64,000 nucleotides of DNA from Lentimicrobiaceae bacterium (GCA_018001695.1 JAGNHN010000004.1:38702-102701); one strand, 5' to 3'; shown: positions 47,106 through 55,694, counted from the stretch's first letter. The notes: generated by a model from the letters alone, not told the origin. Made by a program: numbers and translations.

Positions 47106-47915
47106 ATGACAGAAGAACCGCGTAAGGTCAAAACATCCAGATGGAGCCTGTTCTTTATCGGACTGTCACTGGGCATTGTCCTGGGGGGAGGAGTGATGTG
47201 GTGGGCTGAGAATTACTTGCGTACTTCGCAGCAAATCACGCTCTACCAATATAATATGCCGGATACCCTTACTGGGGACAAGGTAGCATCTGATCTCGGA
47301 AGCCGTCCCCAGGCAGACCTCGGAGGGCCTGGAGCTGGTGACGTTGAACGCGTCAGTGACTTTTTTTCTGATACAATTTCCGCAGCAGATCCGATGGCTG
47401 AAAAGGAGGCTAATGCTTCAGATACATTGAGTGCCTTATACTTCACCCCGGAAATCCAGGAAGCGGAGACAGATGCAGACAATAACAGGCAATGGTCCTC
47501 ACGCTATGATACAACACGACAGTCGTTTTCCCGCGAGACCAGGCGAAGCGCAGTTGGCGCAGATGCCCCTGTATTAAGGGATGAATTGTTGTATGTCCGT
47601 CAAATGATGGTGATGGAGGAGTTATCAGACCCGGATGGGAACAAATCCCGTAAACCTGTTTCTAACAAACCTGTCAGGGTTGAGTTCTGGCGCTCACCCA
47701 TAAATTATACAGGATACCGTATGTCAGAAAATAAACTGGTCTTATTTGGCATTTTTGCCATTGATTCGGTCATTTTGATCAAACGCGAAGACACCATGTG
47801 GCTAACCATGATGGATGAGGCTTATCCAATCAGTGAGACCTACGACTTTAAGCCTCTGGTTAATACACGGGGATTGAAGCCAAGATCTACACCACGCAAC
47901 CAGAGCCGGCCATGA
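47106..47915 (+). CDS. Unknown membrane-anchored protein upstream of dapF
   Basis: The 269-residue product has a short cytoplasmic N-terminus, one membrane helix (about residues 14-32, LFFIGLSLGIVLGGGVMWW), a Ser/Asp/Ala-rich low-complexity region to about residue 170 and a compact C-terminal domain (VRQMMVMEELSDP, VRVEFWRSPINYTGYRMSENKLVLFGI, IKREDTMWLTMMDEAYPI). I do not recognise a family. It overlaps dapF by an ATGA, so the two are coupled. A periplasmic role is inferred from topology. Confidence 0.75.
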   Translation: MTEEPRKVKTSRWSLFFIGLSLGIVLGGGVMWWAENYLRTSQQITLYQYNMPDTLTGDKVASDLGSRPQADLGGPGAGDVERVSDFFSDTISAADPMAEKEANASDTLSALYFTPEIQEAETDADNNRQWSSRYDTTRQSFSRETRRSAVGADAPVLRDELLYVRQMMVMEELSDPDGNKSRKPVSNKPVRVEFWRSPINYTGYRMSENKLVLFGIFAIDSVILIKREDTMWLTMMDEAYPISETYDFKPLVNTRGLKPRSTPRNQSRP

Positions 47916-48709
47916 ACATCGCATTCGAGAAATATCAGGGTGCCGGGAATGACTTCATCTTTTTTGAAGCCAGTTGGAAGGATTATTTCGATACTTCCCA
48001 GCTGGCTGCGCTATGTGACCGCCACTTCGGCGTGGGAGCGGATGGCGTGATCTTTCTGAGTCCACCGGAAAAGGGTGTCATGCAAATGCACTATTTCAAC
48101 AGCGATGGGCGTGAATCTACCATGTGCGGAAACGGAGGCAGGTGTGCTGCTGCCTTTGCATACCGGAAAGGATGGGTGAACCTGAGCATGTCCATCCTTG
48201 CTGCTGATGGATCGCATCAAGCCAGGGTAACGCAGGCTGAAGGTAAGGAAGCATGGATTGAACTGGAGATGCGGGATGCTCCTGTGCCTGGTCATGCAGG
48301 GGATGATTTTTTTATAGATACCGGATCACCTCATCATGTGAAATTCGTCAGGGATGTCGCAAATTTTGATGTGCGTAAGGATGGAGCAGCGATCCGTTAT
48401 GGCAGCACCTACGCTCCCGGGGGCACGAATGTCGACTTTGTTACTGTTAAGGACCATTTTCTCGAGGTTCGGACATACGAAAGGGGTGTTGAGGATGAAA
48501 CCCTGGCTTGCGGTACTGGCGCCACAGCCGTGGCCATGGTCAATGCATACAGGCAAAAGCTACAGGGACCATGTCTTCAGGAGATACATATGCCCGGGGG
48601 TATACTTCAGGTTCGTTTTGATTTTGATGGGCATAATTTCCGGAATGTCTGGCTGAGCGGCCCCGCTGTCTTTGTGTTTGAAGGTAGGATCAATCCTAAG
48701 ACATTATGA
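47912..48709 (+). CDS. dapF: Diaminopimelate epimerase
   Basis: DapF converts LL- to meso-diaminopimelate for lysine and peptidoglycan. The 265 residues show the two catalytic cysteines in STMCGNGGRC and TLACGTGATA, and the substrate loops KYQGAGNDFIFF and YAPGGTNVDFV. It is coupled by 4-nt overlaps to the upstream unknown gene and to a tiny downstream ORF. Confidence 0.96.
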   Translation: MNIAFEKYQGAGNDFIFFEASWKDYFDTSQLAALCDRHFGVGADGVIFLSPPEKGVMQMHYFNSDGRESTMCGNGGRCAAAFAYRKGWVNLSMSILAADGSHQARVTQAEGKEAWIELEMRDAPVPGHAGDDFFIDTGSPHHVKFVRDVANFDVRKDGAAIRYGSTYAPGGTNVDFVTVKDHFLEVRTYERGVEDETLACGTGATAVAMVNAYRQKLQGPCLQEIHMPGGILQVRFDFDGHNFRNVWLSGPAVFVFEGRINPKTL

Positions 48710-48873
48710 TGAATGCAGACAAACATAAGCACAGCCTTTACGAGATTGAAATGCAGATCATTGCCCTCGAATTCAAAGCCCGCAGCCGGGGTCTGGATAA
48801 AAAACAGGAAGGAGAACAGGAGGTGCTGAAGAAACGTAAGGTGCTTCTGGAAGATAAGATCCGGAAACCCTGA
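48706..48873 (+). CDS. 55-residue charged coiled-coil protein coupled to dapF
   Basis: A frame of 55 codons opens at the ATGATGA that also holds the dapF stop. The product is almost wholly helical and rich in Lys and Glu: SLYEIEMQIIALEFKARSRG, then KKQEGEQEVLKKRKVLLEDK. The 4-nt overlap, the clean codon pattern and the same direction as dapF support a real gene. No family was recognised. A larger antisense frame at 48738-49019 is judged a shadow. Confidence 0.6.
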   Translation: MMNADKHKHSLYEIEMQIIALEFKARSRGLDKKQEGEQEVLKKRKVLLEDKIRKP

Positions 48874-48909
48874 AAAGCATCATTCATTAGATGTCGAGCC
48901 AGGCTGCCT

Positions 48910-49923
48910 CTATCTGGGTTCCAGCAGGAGCTTCCCGGTTTGAATGAGGCCCTTTCCGGGCTGGGTGATCCGGTGAATGTAAAGTCCTGGTTGTAAATTT
49001 GATAATGGAAAAACCCCACGACCGTCTACCCGTTCAGACAGGATACGCCTGCCGGTAATGTCAAATAGCTCTATGTAAAACACTTCCTGAAGGGTATGCT
49101 CAACCTGCAGATACTCCCTGACAGGATTAGCACTTATTCTGATCCTTTCTGACGGGTTAATGGGCTCTGTGATACCCACAGCACAAGGAGTTACAAGGAT
49201 TTCATCCAGAAAATAATATGCGCCGTAACAACCGGGACCTGTACCGCCTCCTGGATTGGAAAAGGTTACGGTATTGGCATCGTCATAGAAATTTCCGATG
49301 GTCAGATACTGGAATGCTTCCGTTGCAGTGAAACTTCCGGATATCATCGACCAGTTTACCTTATCGTTAATGAATGTATCAGCTGATATCTGTGGGGTAA
49401 ACCCTGACAAAGCCTGATCTGAGCTGCTCGTCAGGGGAGAGGTCGTGAAAAGTGCACCAATGCGGTCGGTATACTTCTCTGTATTGTCGGCCAGGCTCAC
49501 ATAGAATTGAACACAATAGTCTGTTCCGGGAGTCATGGGTGCTGTCAGCGCCACCTGAAGGTATTCGCGTTGGTTAAGCCCCTGAACGGTATAGGTTGTA
49601 AATCCTGCAAAAACATTTCCGCTAAAAGGCAGGCAACTTCCTTTGATGCAGATGGGGCCCGGGTATGTGCTGTTTGGCTGATGATTCCAGCACGAAGAGG
49701 GGAGTTGTGTGGAGAAAAGATCAGGTGAACCTGTTGTGGGTGCATACCAGTTCGTGACAGATGATGCAAAATCACTGGGTCCGTAAATCCCGCAAAAGAT
49801 GGTGCCAGGACTCTCAAACCCGGGATTCGGAACCAGATTCTGTCCATGTAGAGATGGTGGCAGGATGAGGATGAGGATGAGGATGAGGGGGCGTTGTGAA
49901 GGCTGGGAATGTTTCTTGTCCAT
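48910..49923 (-). CDS. Secreted carbohydrate-binding-like protein with T9SS tail
   Basis: A 337-residue secreted protein. The signal peptide has an unusual core of alternating Leu and Ile (about residues 13-21) encoded by four GGATGA hexamers. The mature part begins NLVPNPGFESPG, the common start of lectin-like jelly-roll domains, and runs to about residue 255 with YFLDEILVTPC. The last 75 residues are a T9SS type A sorting domain (RISANPVREYLQVEH, YIELFDITGRRILSE, GLYIHRITQPGKGLIQTGKLL). Six or more Cys suggest disulfides. Function beyond binding is unknown. Confidence 0.8.
   Translation of the reverse strand: MDKKHSQPSQRPLILILILILPPSLHGQNLVPNPGFESPGTIFCGIYGPSDFASSVTNWYAPTTGSPDLFSTQLPSSCWNHQPNSTYPGPICIKGSCLPFSGNVFAGFTTYTVQGLNQREYLQVALTAPMTPGTDYCVQFYVSLADNTEKYTDRIGALFTTSPLTSSSDQALSGFTPQISADTFINDKVNWSMISGSFTATEAFQYLTIGNFYDDANTVTFSNPGGGTGPGCYGAYYFLDEILVTPCAVGITEPINPSERIRISANPVREYLQVEHTLQEVFYIELFDITGRRILSERVDGRGVFPLSNLQPGLYIHRITQPGKGLIQTGKLLLEPR
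49863..49886. repeat. Four GGATGA hexamers in a signal-peptide coding region
   Basis: Four exact tandem copies of GGATGA. On the coding (minus) strand they give Leu-Ile pairs in the hydrophobic core of the signal peptide of the 48.9-49.9 kb gene. Confidence 0.9.
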
Positions 49924-50076
49924 GTCTTCTTGTTTTTAGTTCTGATATTAATTCATTTACATAAATAGTTAATTATTGTCCTCTTGTCAAGAGGTAGCAG
50001 CATCAATTCTGATGTAGGAGACGCGTTAGTGGCAGTGACTGCTGTAGTTCGATATTTTCCGGTCTTACCGGTTTTA

Positions 50077-51720
50077 CTAGTCCTGCTGCTTGTATTGCTG
50101 ATTGACCCAGTGGGCGCAATCTTCAAAAGTCTTAAAGCATAGTTTTTCGGGGACGAGGCCAGGAATAAGGTTGATCTTCCGGAACATATACATGACCTGG
50201 GGTTGGATGATGGTGAACGCCACCGTGATGCCTCTTTTTTGCAATTCTTCGACAGCCGTTTCTATGGCATATAACCCGCTTTGGTCGACGTAAGGTACCT
50301 TCCTCATCCGGATGATGACCAGCTCAGCGTCGTGTGGTACGCTTTCCATCTGCTGTCTGAATCGCGTGATGGCACCAAAAAACACCGGCCCATCCAGGCG
50401 TTGAATGAATATTTTCTTCAAAAGTTCCGGATTGAGCTCGCTTTCGTCATCCCAGGGGATTTCTCGGTCGTCGACAGATGAAGGGCTAAGGTGCGTCCCG
50501 GAATCCACAAGGTCTCCGGCTCTCTTCATAAATAGTACAGAGGCGATGATCATTCCGACGCCAACAGCCTGCAGCAGGTCGATGAAAACAGTGAGGAGCA
50601 GGACCACGATCAGGGTGACGGCATCCGCACGGGGTATAAGGAATAGATCAGCAAGTCCCTTGCGGTCGATGATGCCGATCCCGACAGTGATGAGGACGCC
50701 GGCCAGGACGGAGAAAGGAATCAGTGCAACGAATTTCCCCAACCCGATAAGCGCCAGAACTAACACAATGCTATGGATCACACCGGAAAGCCTGGTTTTT
50801 CCGCCACTGTTCACATTAACCAGGGTGCGCATAGTGGCACCGGCACCCACCAGCCCGCCAAATAGGGCGGCAAGCGCATTCCCTGCGCCTTGCCCGATGA
50901 GCTCCCGATTGCTGTCGTGCTTTGTATGCGTAACATTATCAGCAACAACGGAAGTTAATAGGGTGTCGATGGCTCCCAAACCTGCCAGTGTGACTGCCGG
51001 GCCGACCAGAAAACCCAGATCAGAGAATGAGATATGCGCCAGACTGGAAATTTTTAGTTCAGGGAGACCCTGCGGCATGGATCCGATCATGGGCACGTCC
51101 AGATGCGCCAGGTAGGCCACCAGGGTTCCCAGGATGAGGGCAACGAGACTGCCCGGTATGGCCTTAGTGATGGCAGGCATGATATAAATTATGGCAATGG
51201 TGATGCCTGCCAGTAATAATGCAGAGGAATTGGCCTGTGGTAGTGCCGAAGGAAAACTTGTCAGAACGGCGGTTAAAGTCCCGGGTGAACTGAGCCCGAT
51301 CATCGGAAACAACTGCAGGGCGATGATAATGACGCCAATTCCGCTCATAAAGCCTGATAACACCGGATAGGGGATATAGCGGACATACTGCCCCAGTCGA
51401 ATGAGACCGAAGCCGATCTGAAAAAGCCCTGCAAGGAAAAAAGTCAGGATGACGGCGCCCACCCCCAGCTCAAGGCTTCCATAATGCCCTGCCACCATGC
51501 CAGCCAGGGATGCAGCCACCACTGTCATGGGACCTGTGGGCCCCGAGATCTGTAGGGGAGTACCCCCGAAAAGCGCAGCTATAAACCCAAGAATGATGGC
51601 CCCATAAAGCCCTGCTTCAGCTCCAAGACCGGATTGTACACCGAAAGCCAGGGCCAGTGGAAGTGCTACGACACCCGCTGTGATGCCCCCGAATAAATCA
51701 CCTCTGATATTCCTGAACAT
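50077..51720 (-). CDS. SulP-family anion transporter with STAS domain
   Basis: The 547-residue protein belongs to the SulP/SLC26 family, which moves sulfate, bicarbonate or other anions. The N-terminal LFGGITAGVVALPLALAFGV and GPTGPMTVVAASLAG are diagnostic. About 12-14 hydrophobic segments run to about residue 410. The C-terminal 110 residues form a STAS domain (KIFIQRLDGPVFFGAI, RKVPYVDQSGLYAIETAVEEL). The substrate is not readable; bicarbonate and sulfate are both possible. A -7 box ends only 5 nt before the ATG, pointing to a leaderless mRNA. Confidence 0.93.
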   Translation of the reverse strand: MFRNIRGDLFGGITAGVVALPLALAFGVQSGLGAEAGLYGAIILGFIAALFGGTPLQISGPTGPMTVVAASLAGMVAGHYGSLELGVGAVILTFFLAGLFQIGFGLIRLGQYVRYIPYPVLSGFMSGIGVIIIALQLFPMIGLSSPGTLTAVLTSFPSALPQANSSALLLAGITIAIIYIMPAITKAIPGSLVALILGTLVAYLAHLDVPMIGSMPQGLPELKISSLAHISFSDLGFLVGPAVTLAGLGAIDTLLTSVVADNVTHTKHDSNRELIGQGAGNALAALFGGLVGAGATMRTLVNVNSGGKTRLSGVIHSIVLVLALIGLGKFVALIPFSVLAGVLITVGIGIIDRKGLADLFLIPRADAVTLIVVLLLTVFIDLLQAVGVGMIIASVLFMKRAGDLVDSGTHLSPSSVDDREIPWDDESELNPELLKKIFIQRLDGPVFFGAITRFRQQMESVPHDAELVIIRMRKVPYVDQSGLYAIETAVEELQKRGITVAFTIIQPQVMYMFRKINLIPGLVPEKLCFKTFEDCAHWVNQQYKQQD

Positions 51721-51725
51721 GAGGG

Positions 51726-51733
51726 CAAAGGTA
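51726..51733 (-). promoter_or_regulatory. -7 box TACCTTTG of the SulP gene
   Basis: A perfect TAnnTTTG on the minus strand. Its last base is 5 nt from the A of the ATG, so initiation should fall at or next to the start codon. A TTG sits upstream but at 16 nt, shorter than the usual 19-21. Confidence 0.6.
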
Positions 51734-51836
51734 AATTAATCTTGTTGAGCAAGATATCTTGACGTATTAAATGGAACCTTTCCAGTTAGGGAGATCCATT
51801 GAAAGCTTCCATCGGTTTTTTTTATTGGTGCTAATC

Positions 51837-51868
51837 TTGATGTTGAAGAGATTATTATTGTATTTTTG
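51837..51868 (+). promoter_or_regulatory. Consensus promoter of the RIC gene
   Basis: TTG (51837-51839), 21-nt spacer, perfect -7 box TATTTTTG (51861-51868). Initiation is expected near 51873, so the in-frame ATG at 51866 is excluded and the ATG at 51902 is used. Confidence 0.75.
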
Positions 51869-51886
51869 GTGGATAAAATAATCCAC
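51869..51886. promoter_or_regulatory. Palindromic operator candidate at the RIC start site
   Basis: Perfect arms GTGGAT (51869-51874) and ATCCAC (51881-51886) around AAAATA. It begins at the base after the -7 box and covers the predicted initiation site, an ideal repressor position. The Rrf2 regulator encoded directly downstream is the obvious candidate binder. Confidence 0.6.
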
Positions 51887-51901
51887 AAAAAAGAAATAGT
51901 C

Positions 51902-52627
51902 ATGGAACTAGACCCAAATGTATTTGTAAGTGAGGTAGTTAGTCAGAATTTTCAGGCAGCAGATGTGTTCTCGCGTCATGGGATCGATTTCTGTTGCGGC
52001 GGACATATCAGCCTTGAGCAGGCTGCCAGGAAGTCGGGAACGGATGTATCGGCGCTGATTGTCGAATTGAACGATGTTATGAAAGAACCGGATCGTGAAT
52101 CGGACCTGTTTCGCCGGCTTGCGCCGGATGAGCTATGTCGCTACATCGTGGATGTTCATCATACGTATGTTCGGACCAATATCATGACGAACAGCGATTA
52201 TTTGTCCAGAATTGTGATGGCCCATGGCGACCGCCACCCTGAGCTGGAGACTGTTCAACGACTGTTCCAGGTATGTGCTGTAGCACTCACCACGCATATG
52301 CAGAAGGAGGAGGTGGTCCTTTTTCCTTTCATCTCCCGCCTGGTTAAAGCTCGTCATCTCAATGAGAAAATACCGGAGATGAGTTTGCAGCATATTGAGA
52401 ATCCCATGTCGGTGATGGAAGCCGAACACGATGAGGAAGGACGGCGGTTCAGGGAAATTTCCCGTTTAACCCAGGGATATTCAACGCCATCCGATGCCTG
52501 CAATACTTATCGGGTTGCGATGCAAAAGCTCCAGGATTTTGAGCAGGATCTTCATCGGCATATCCACCTGGAAAACAACATTCTTTTCCCGGCTGCCCGC
52601 TTGCTGGCGAAGGAAGTACTAACATAG
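51902..52627 (+). CDS. ric: Iron-sulfur cluster repair di-iron protein (RIC/ScdA/YtfE)
   Basis: The 241-residue protein repairs Fe-S clusters damaged by nitric oxide or oxidants. The N-terminal ScdA domain reads SQNFQAADVFSRHGIDFCCGGHISL with its Cys pair. The hemerythrin-like domain follows with the expected His/Glu iron ligands in VDVHHTYVRTN, MAHGDRHPE, LTTHMQKEEVVLFPF, EAEHDEEG and LHRHIHLENNILFP. It is followed 18 nt later by an Fe-S type Rrf2 regulator, a common NO-stress pairing. Start at 51902 as explained at its promoter. Confidence 0.95.
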   Translation: MELDPNVFVSEVVSQNFQAADVFSRHGIDFCCGGHISLEQAARKSGTDVSALIVELNDVMKEPDRESDLFRRLAPDELCRYIVDVHHTYVRTNIMTNSDYLSRIVMAHGDRHPELETVQRLFQVCAVALTTHMQKEEVVLFPFISRLVKARHLNEKIPEMSLQHIENPMSVMEAEHDEEGRRFREISRLTQGYSTPSDACNTYRVAMQKLQDFEQDLHRHIHLENNILFPAARLLAKEVLT

Positions 52628-52629
52628 TG

Positions 52630-52637
52630 TACATTTG
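52630..52637 (+). promoter_or_regulatory. -7 box TACATTTG of the Rrf2 gene
   Basis: A perfect TAnnTTTG in the 18-nt gap between the RIC and Rrf2 genes, ending 8 nt before the ATG at 52646. It suggests separate, very short-leader transcription of the regulator. No -33 TTG at normal spacing. Confidence 0.5.
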
Positions 52638-52645
52638 TCATACCT

Positions 52646-53104
52646 ATGTTATCCAAATCCACGGAATACGCCATCCGGGCCTTGATCTATATCTCGGCCA
52701 GCAATCAGCAGGGGAAAAAGCCTGGTTATAAAGCCATTGCATCCGAGATCGGAGGCCCTGACCAGTTTGTTGCCAAGATATTGCAGGCCATGGTGCACCG
52801 CGGTATCCTGCAGGCTGGCAGGGGTAGGGGAGGTGGTTTCAGCTTCCTTCCGGAAGCCCGTGAAATCACGCTTCATGACCTCATTATGATGCTGGATGGA
52901 GAGAAAAAATGGTACGGATGCGGTATCGGACTGGAACGCTGCAGCGCTGAAAATCCCTGTCCATTCCATCAAATCTATGCGCCTGTACGTGAGCAAATTC
53001 TGGATATGCTCAGGAGTACCAGTATTCTCGGACTTTCTGAAAGTGTGATGGAGGGTCGTACCAAGCTGTCTTCTGTCTTACCCATGTTGTCTGTCCAGGA
53101 ATAA
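52646..53104 (+). CDS. Rrf2-family Fe-S transcription regulator (NsrR/IscR-like)
   Basis: A 152-residue regulator. The N-terminal winged helix is typical (LSKSTEYAIRALIYISA, AIASEIGGPDQFVAKILQAMVHRGIL, GRGGGFSFL). Three cysteines, C92, C99 and C105, stand where NsrR and IscR bind their cluster, so it senses NO, oxygen or Fe-S status. Its place after the RIC gene favours an NsrR-like role. It probably represses the RIC gene through the palindrome at 51869-51886. Confidence 0.9.
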   Translation: MLSKSTEYAIRALIYISASNQQGKKPGYKAIASEIGGPDQFVAKILQAMVHRGILQAGRGRGGGFSFLPEAREITLHDLIMMLDGEKKWYGCGIGLERCSAENPCPFHQIYAPVREQILDMLRSTSILGLSESVMEGRTKLSSVLPMLSVQE

Positions 53105-53227
53105 AAACAGGCTGAGGATAAAGAGCGCATCGTGGCCTGATGGTTAGCCTCTTCATAATCCACACTTAAGACGTATTTTCCTTTGGAGCCACTTGCATCC
53201 CAGCAGTAGTACGACCGATTATTTCGA

Positions 53228-53235
53228 TATTTTTG
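53228..53235 (+). promoter_or_regulatory. -7 box TATTTTTG of mltG
   Basis: A perfect TAnnTTTG 61 nt before the mltG ATG. No -33 TTG found at 19-21 nt. Confidence 0.55.
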
Positions 53236-53296
53236 TTGAAAAGGATCAGCCCTGCATAAGGGTGATGTTTTATATAAAAGTTACTTCTGAGGCTAT

Positions 53297-54331
53297 ATGA
53301 GTAAATGGATGATCAGGTTGGGTGTTCCCTTGTTGGTGGGCTTGTTGGGAGCAGCCTGGATCGCGTGGCGAATGTATGTGAAAGTGTTCGGTCCCGCAGT
53401 CCACGTACCCACTGGACAAACCTGGCTCTACATCCCTACCGGTGCCGGCCTGACGCAGGTTTGTGACAGCCTGATGTACAACGGGTGGCTCGCCGACACC
53501 TCGCAATTTGCCTGGGTAGCCCGCCGGATGGATTATGCCGGACGCGTTAAGCCAGGGCGTTACCAGATCAGTGATGGCATGAGTCTTCGGGAGCTAACCG
53601 GCCTGTTACGGTCCGGTGCCCAGGATCCTGTACGCCTGGTCGTCAAACCCTTCCGCACCATGCCTGAATTAAGTGCCTTTCTAGACCAGCAGCTCGAACC
53701 TGATGCCAACTCGCTGACACAGGCGCTCAGGGATCCTGAAGTGCTCAAAAAAGCTGGTCTGACGGAAGAGCAGTCGCTGCTGCTGGTCATTCCCAATACC
53801 TACGAGGTATGGTGGAACACTTCTGCTTCCGGTTTTGCCGAGAGGATGGTTGTGGAATACGAGCGCTTCTGGACCGAAGAAAAAAGGCTGAAGGCTGCAG
53901 ATCTGGGTCTTACCCCCATGCAGGTAGGTATCCTGGCCAGTATTGTTCAGGAAGAGACAAATAAAAGAGATGAGATGTCCCGCATCGCCGGTGTATACCT
54001 CAACAGATTAAAAATCGGGATGTTCCTTCAGGCTGATCCCACTGTGAAGTACGCTATGGGAAATCCCGCAATCCGCAGAATCCTGTTCAAACACCTTGAA
54101 ACAGATTCACCATATAACACTTACCGCTACGGAGGTTTACCGCCCGGGCCGATCACCATGCCTGAGACCTTTGTGCTGAATGCCGTCCTGAATGCAGAAG
54201 ACCACAACTATCTCTTCTTCTGCGCCCGGGCCGATCTCTCCGGCTACCATGCGTTTTCAAGGACAGGAGCGGAACACGCCCGCTATGCCCGGGCATATCA
54301 ACAGGCATTGAATCGACAAGGTATAAAATAG
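53297..54331 (+). CDS. mltG: Endolytic peptidoglycan transglycosylase MltG
   Basis: MltG cuts nascent glycan strands at the inner membrane and helps set their length. The 344 residues have one N-terminal membrane helix (about residues 8-28), a LysM-like small domain (YIPTGAGLTQVCDSL) and the YceG catalytic domain. The catalytic Glu lies in LASIVQEETNKRDEM, followed by VYLNRLKIGMFLQADPTVKYAM, SPYNTYRYGGLPPGPI and the final ARADLSGYHAFSRTGAEH. The phosphohexomutase gene follows 6 nt later. Confidence 0.95.
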   Translation: MSKWMIRLGVPLLVGLLGAAWIAWRMYVKVFGPAVHVPTGQTWLYIPTGAGLTQVCDSLMYNGWLADTSQFAWVARRMDYAGRVKPGRYQISDGMSLRELTGLLRSGAQDPVRLVVKPFRTMPELSAFLDQQLEPDANSLTQALRDPEVLKKAGLTEEQSLLLVIPNTYEVWWNTSASGFAERMVVEYERFWTEEKRLKAADLGLTPMQVGILASIVQEETNKRDEMSRIAGVYLNRLKIGMFLQADPTVKYAMGNPAIRRILFKHLETDSPYNTYRYGGLPPGPITMPETFVLNAVLNAEDHNYLFFCARADLSGYHAFSRTGAEHARYARAYQQALNRQGIK

Positions 54332-54337
54332 CAAACG

Positions 54338-55678
54338 ATGGGAGCATTCAAAGCATACGACATCCGGGGAGTTTATGGAGAAGAGCTGAATGAAGAAATG
54401 GCATACCGCATTGGTTTCTTTCTGCCCGATTTGCTCAAAACAAGAGAGATACTGGTGGGGCATGATGCCAGGCTGAGTTCAGGTCCGCTTACGGCTGCCC
54501 TGATCCAGGGAATCACCGATAGTGGCAACGATGTGCTGTTTGCCGGCCTTTGTTCCACACCCATGATCTATTACGGCAGTGGGCGTTTTCAAGTCCAGGG
54601 TTCTGTACAGGTTACCGCATCCCACAACCCCCCTGAATACAACGGGATGAAGGTCAGCGGCGCCTGGGCCATGCCTGTCGGATATGACAATGGTCTGGGG
54701 CAGCTGGAGCAACAAATAAAACATGCACCGGTGCCCGGGCACGTCAAAGGGCAGGTCAGAAGCATTGACCTGAAATCACCCTATCTTGCTTTTTTAAAAG
54801 GCTTCGCACCGGCAGAAATGATGGTGGATCTGGTGATCGATGCTTCGCATGGGATGGCTGGGTTGCTCGTCAGGCAGGTTTTTGGAGATCGATGCATCTA
54901 CCTCAACGAAACCCCTGACGGACGTTTTCCGGCGCATGAACCGAATCCTCTGGACCCTGCCAGCCGCAAACAACTCGAAGCGACGGTAAGAAACAAGAAC
55001 GCTAAACTTGGGATGATTTTCGATGGGGATGGGGACAGGGTCATGTTTGTGGATGAAAACGGTGCCTTTATCCCACCGGACCTGATGATCGCCGTCCTTG
55101 GTCATCATTTCCTGGAAGATCTTTCGCCTCAAACTGTTTTGCAGGATATCCGGACTTCAAGATCGGTGGCGGCCTATCTCAGCCAATGGCACGCAAAAGT
55201 GGTGACGTGGAGGGTTGGAAGGGCCTATGCAGCACCCAGGCTACGTGAAATAAAGGGTTTGTATGGAGGTGAGCTGGCCGGACATTACTACTTCAGCGAT
55301 TTCTATTATTCAGATTCCGGATTGCTTGCAGCGCTGCTGATCTCCCGGGTATTCTCCCGCTTCATGGCAGGCGGAACGCCACCTTCAGTATTGATGGAGC
55401 GCATCAGGACCTATCACAGCTCTGGGGAGATGAACTATAAAATACAGGACAAACAATCGGCCATTCAGGCATTTATCGCGGAGCTGCCGGAAAAAGAAGT
55501 GCCGGTAAGCATCATGGACTTCGATGGATACAGACTGGATTTCAGGGATTGGTGGTTCAATGTCAGGCCCTCAAACACTGAGCCTTACCTGCGTTTTATT
55601 GTTGAGGCGATAAGCACCGACTTACTGGAACAGAAGCGGGGGCTGGCTGACAGGATCGCCGCAAGTTTCATTGATTAA
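54338..55678 (+). CDS. Phosphomannomutase/phosphoglucomutase
   Basis: The 446-residue enzyme is an alpha-D-phosphohexomutase that swaps phosphate between C1 and C6 of mannose or glucose. All four family sites are seen. The phosphoserine loop is TASHNPPEYNGMK, the Mg site FDGDGDRVMFVDE, the sugar-specificity loop GGELAGHYYFSDFYYSDSG, and the phosphate-binding site RPSNTEPYLRF. GGELAGH favours the PMM/PGM subgroup over glucosamine mutase. It supplies sugar-1-phosphates for surface glycans. Confidence 0.93.
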   Translation: MGAFKAYDIRGVYGEELNEEMAYRIGFFLPDLLKTREILVGHDARLSSGPLTAALIQGITDSGNDVLFAGLCSTPMIYYGSGRFQVQGSVQVTASHNPPEYNGMKVSGAWAMPVGYDNGLGQLEQQIKHAPVPGHVKGQVRSIDLKSPYLAFLKGFAPAEMMVDLVIDASHGMAGLLVRQVFGDRCIYLNETPDGRFPAHEPNPLDPASRKQLEATVRNKNAKLGMIFDGDGDRVMFVDENGAFIPPDLMIAVLGHHFLEDLSPQTVLQDIRTSRSVAAYLSQWHAKVVTWRVGRAYAAPRLREIKGLYGGELAGHYYFSDFYYSDSGLLAALLISRVFSRFMAGGTPPSVLMERIRTYHSSGEMNYKIQDKQSAIQAFIAELPEKEVPVSIMDFDGYRLDFRDWWFNVRPSNTEPYLRFIVEAISTDLLEQKRGLADRIAASFID

Positions 55679-55694
55679 AGAAAAATATTTCAAT

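Noticed and set aside
50059..50071. CCGGT-CTT-ACCGG hairpin after the SulP gene as a terminator
   Set aside because: Only 5 bp, and the T-run is on the plus strand where no gene ends; too weak to list.
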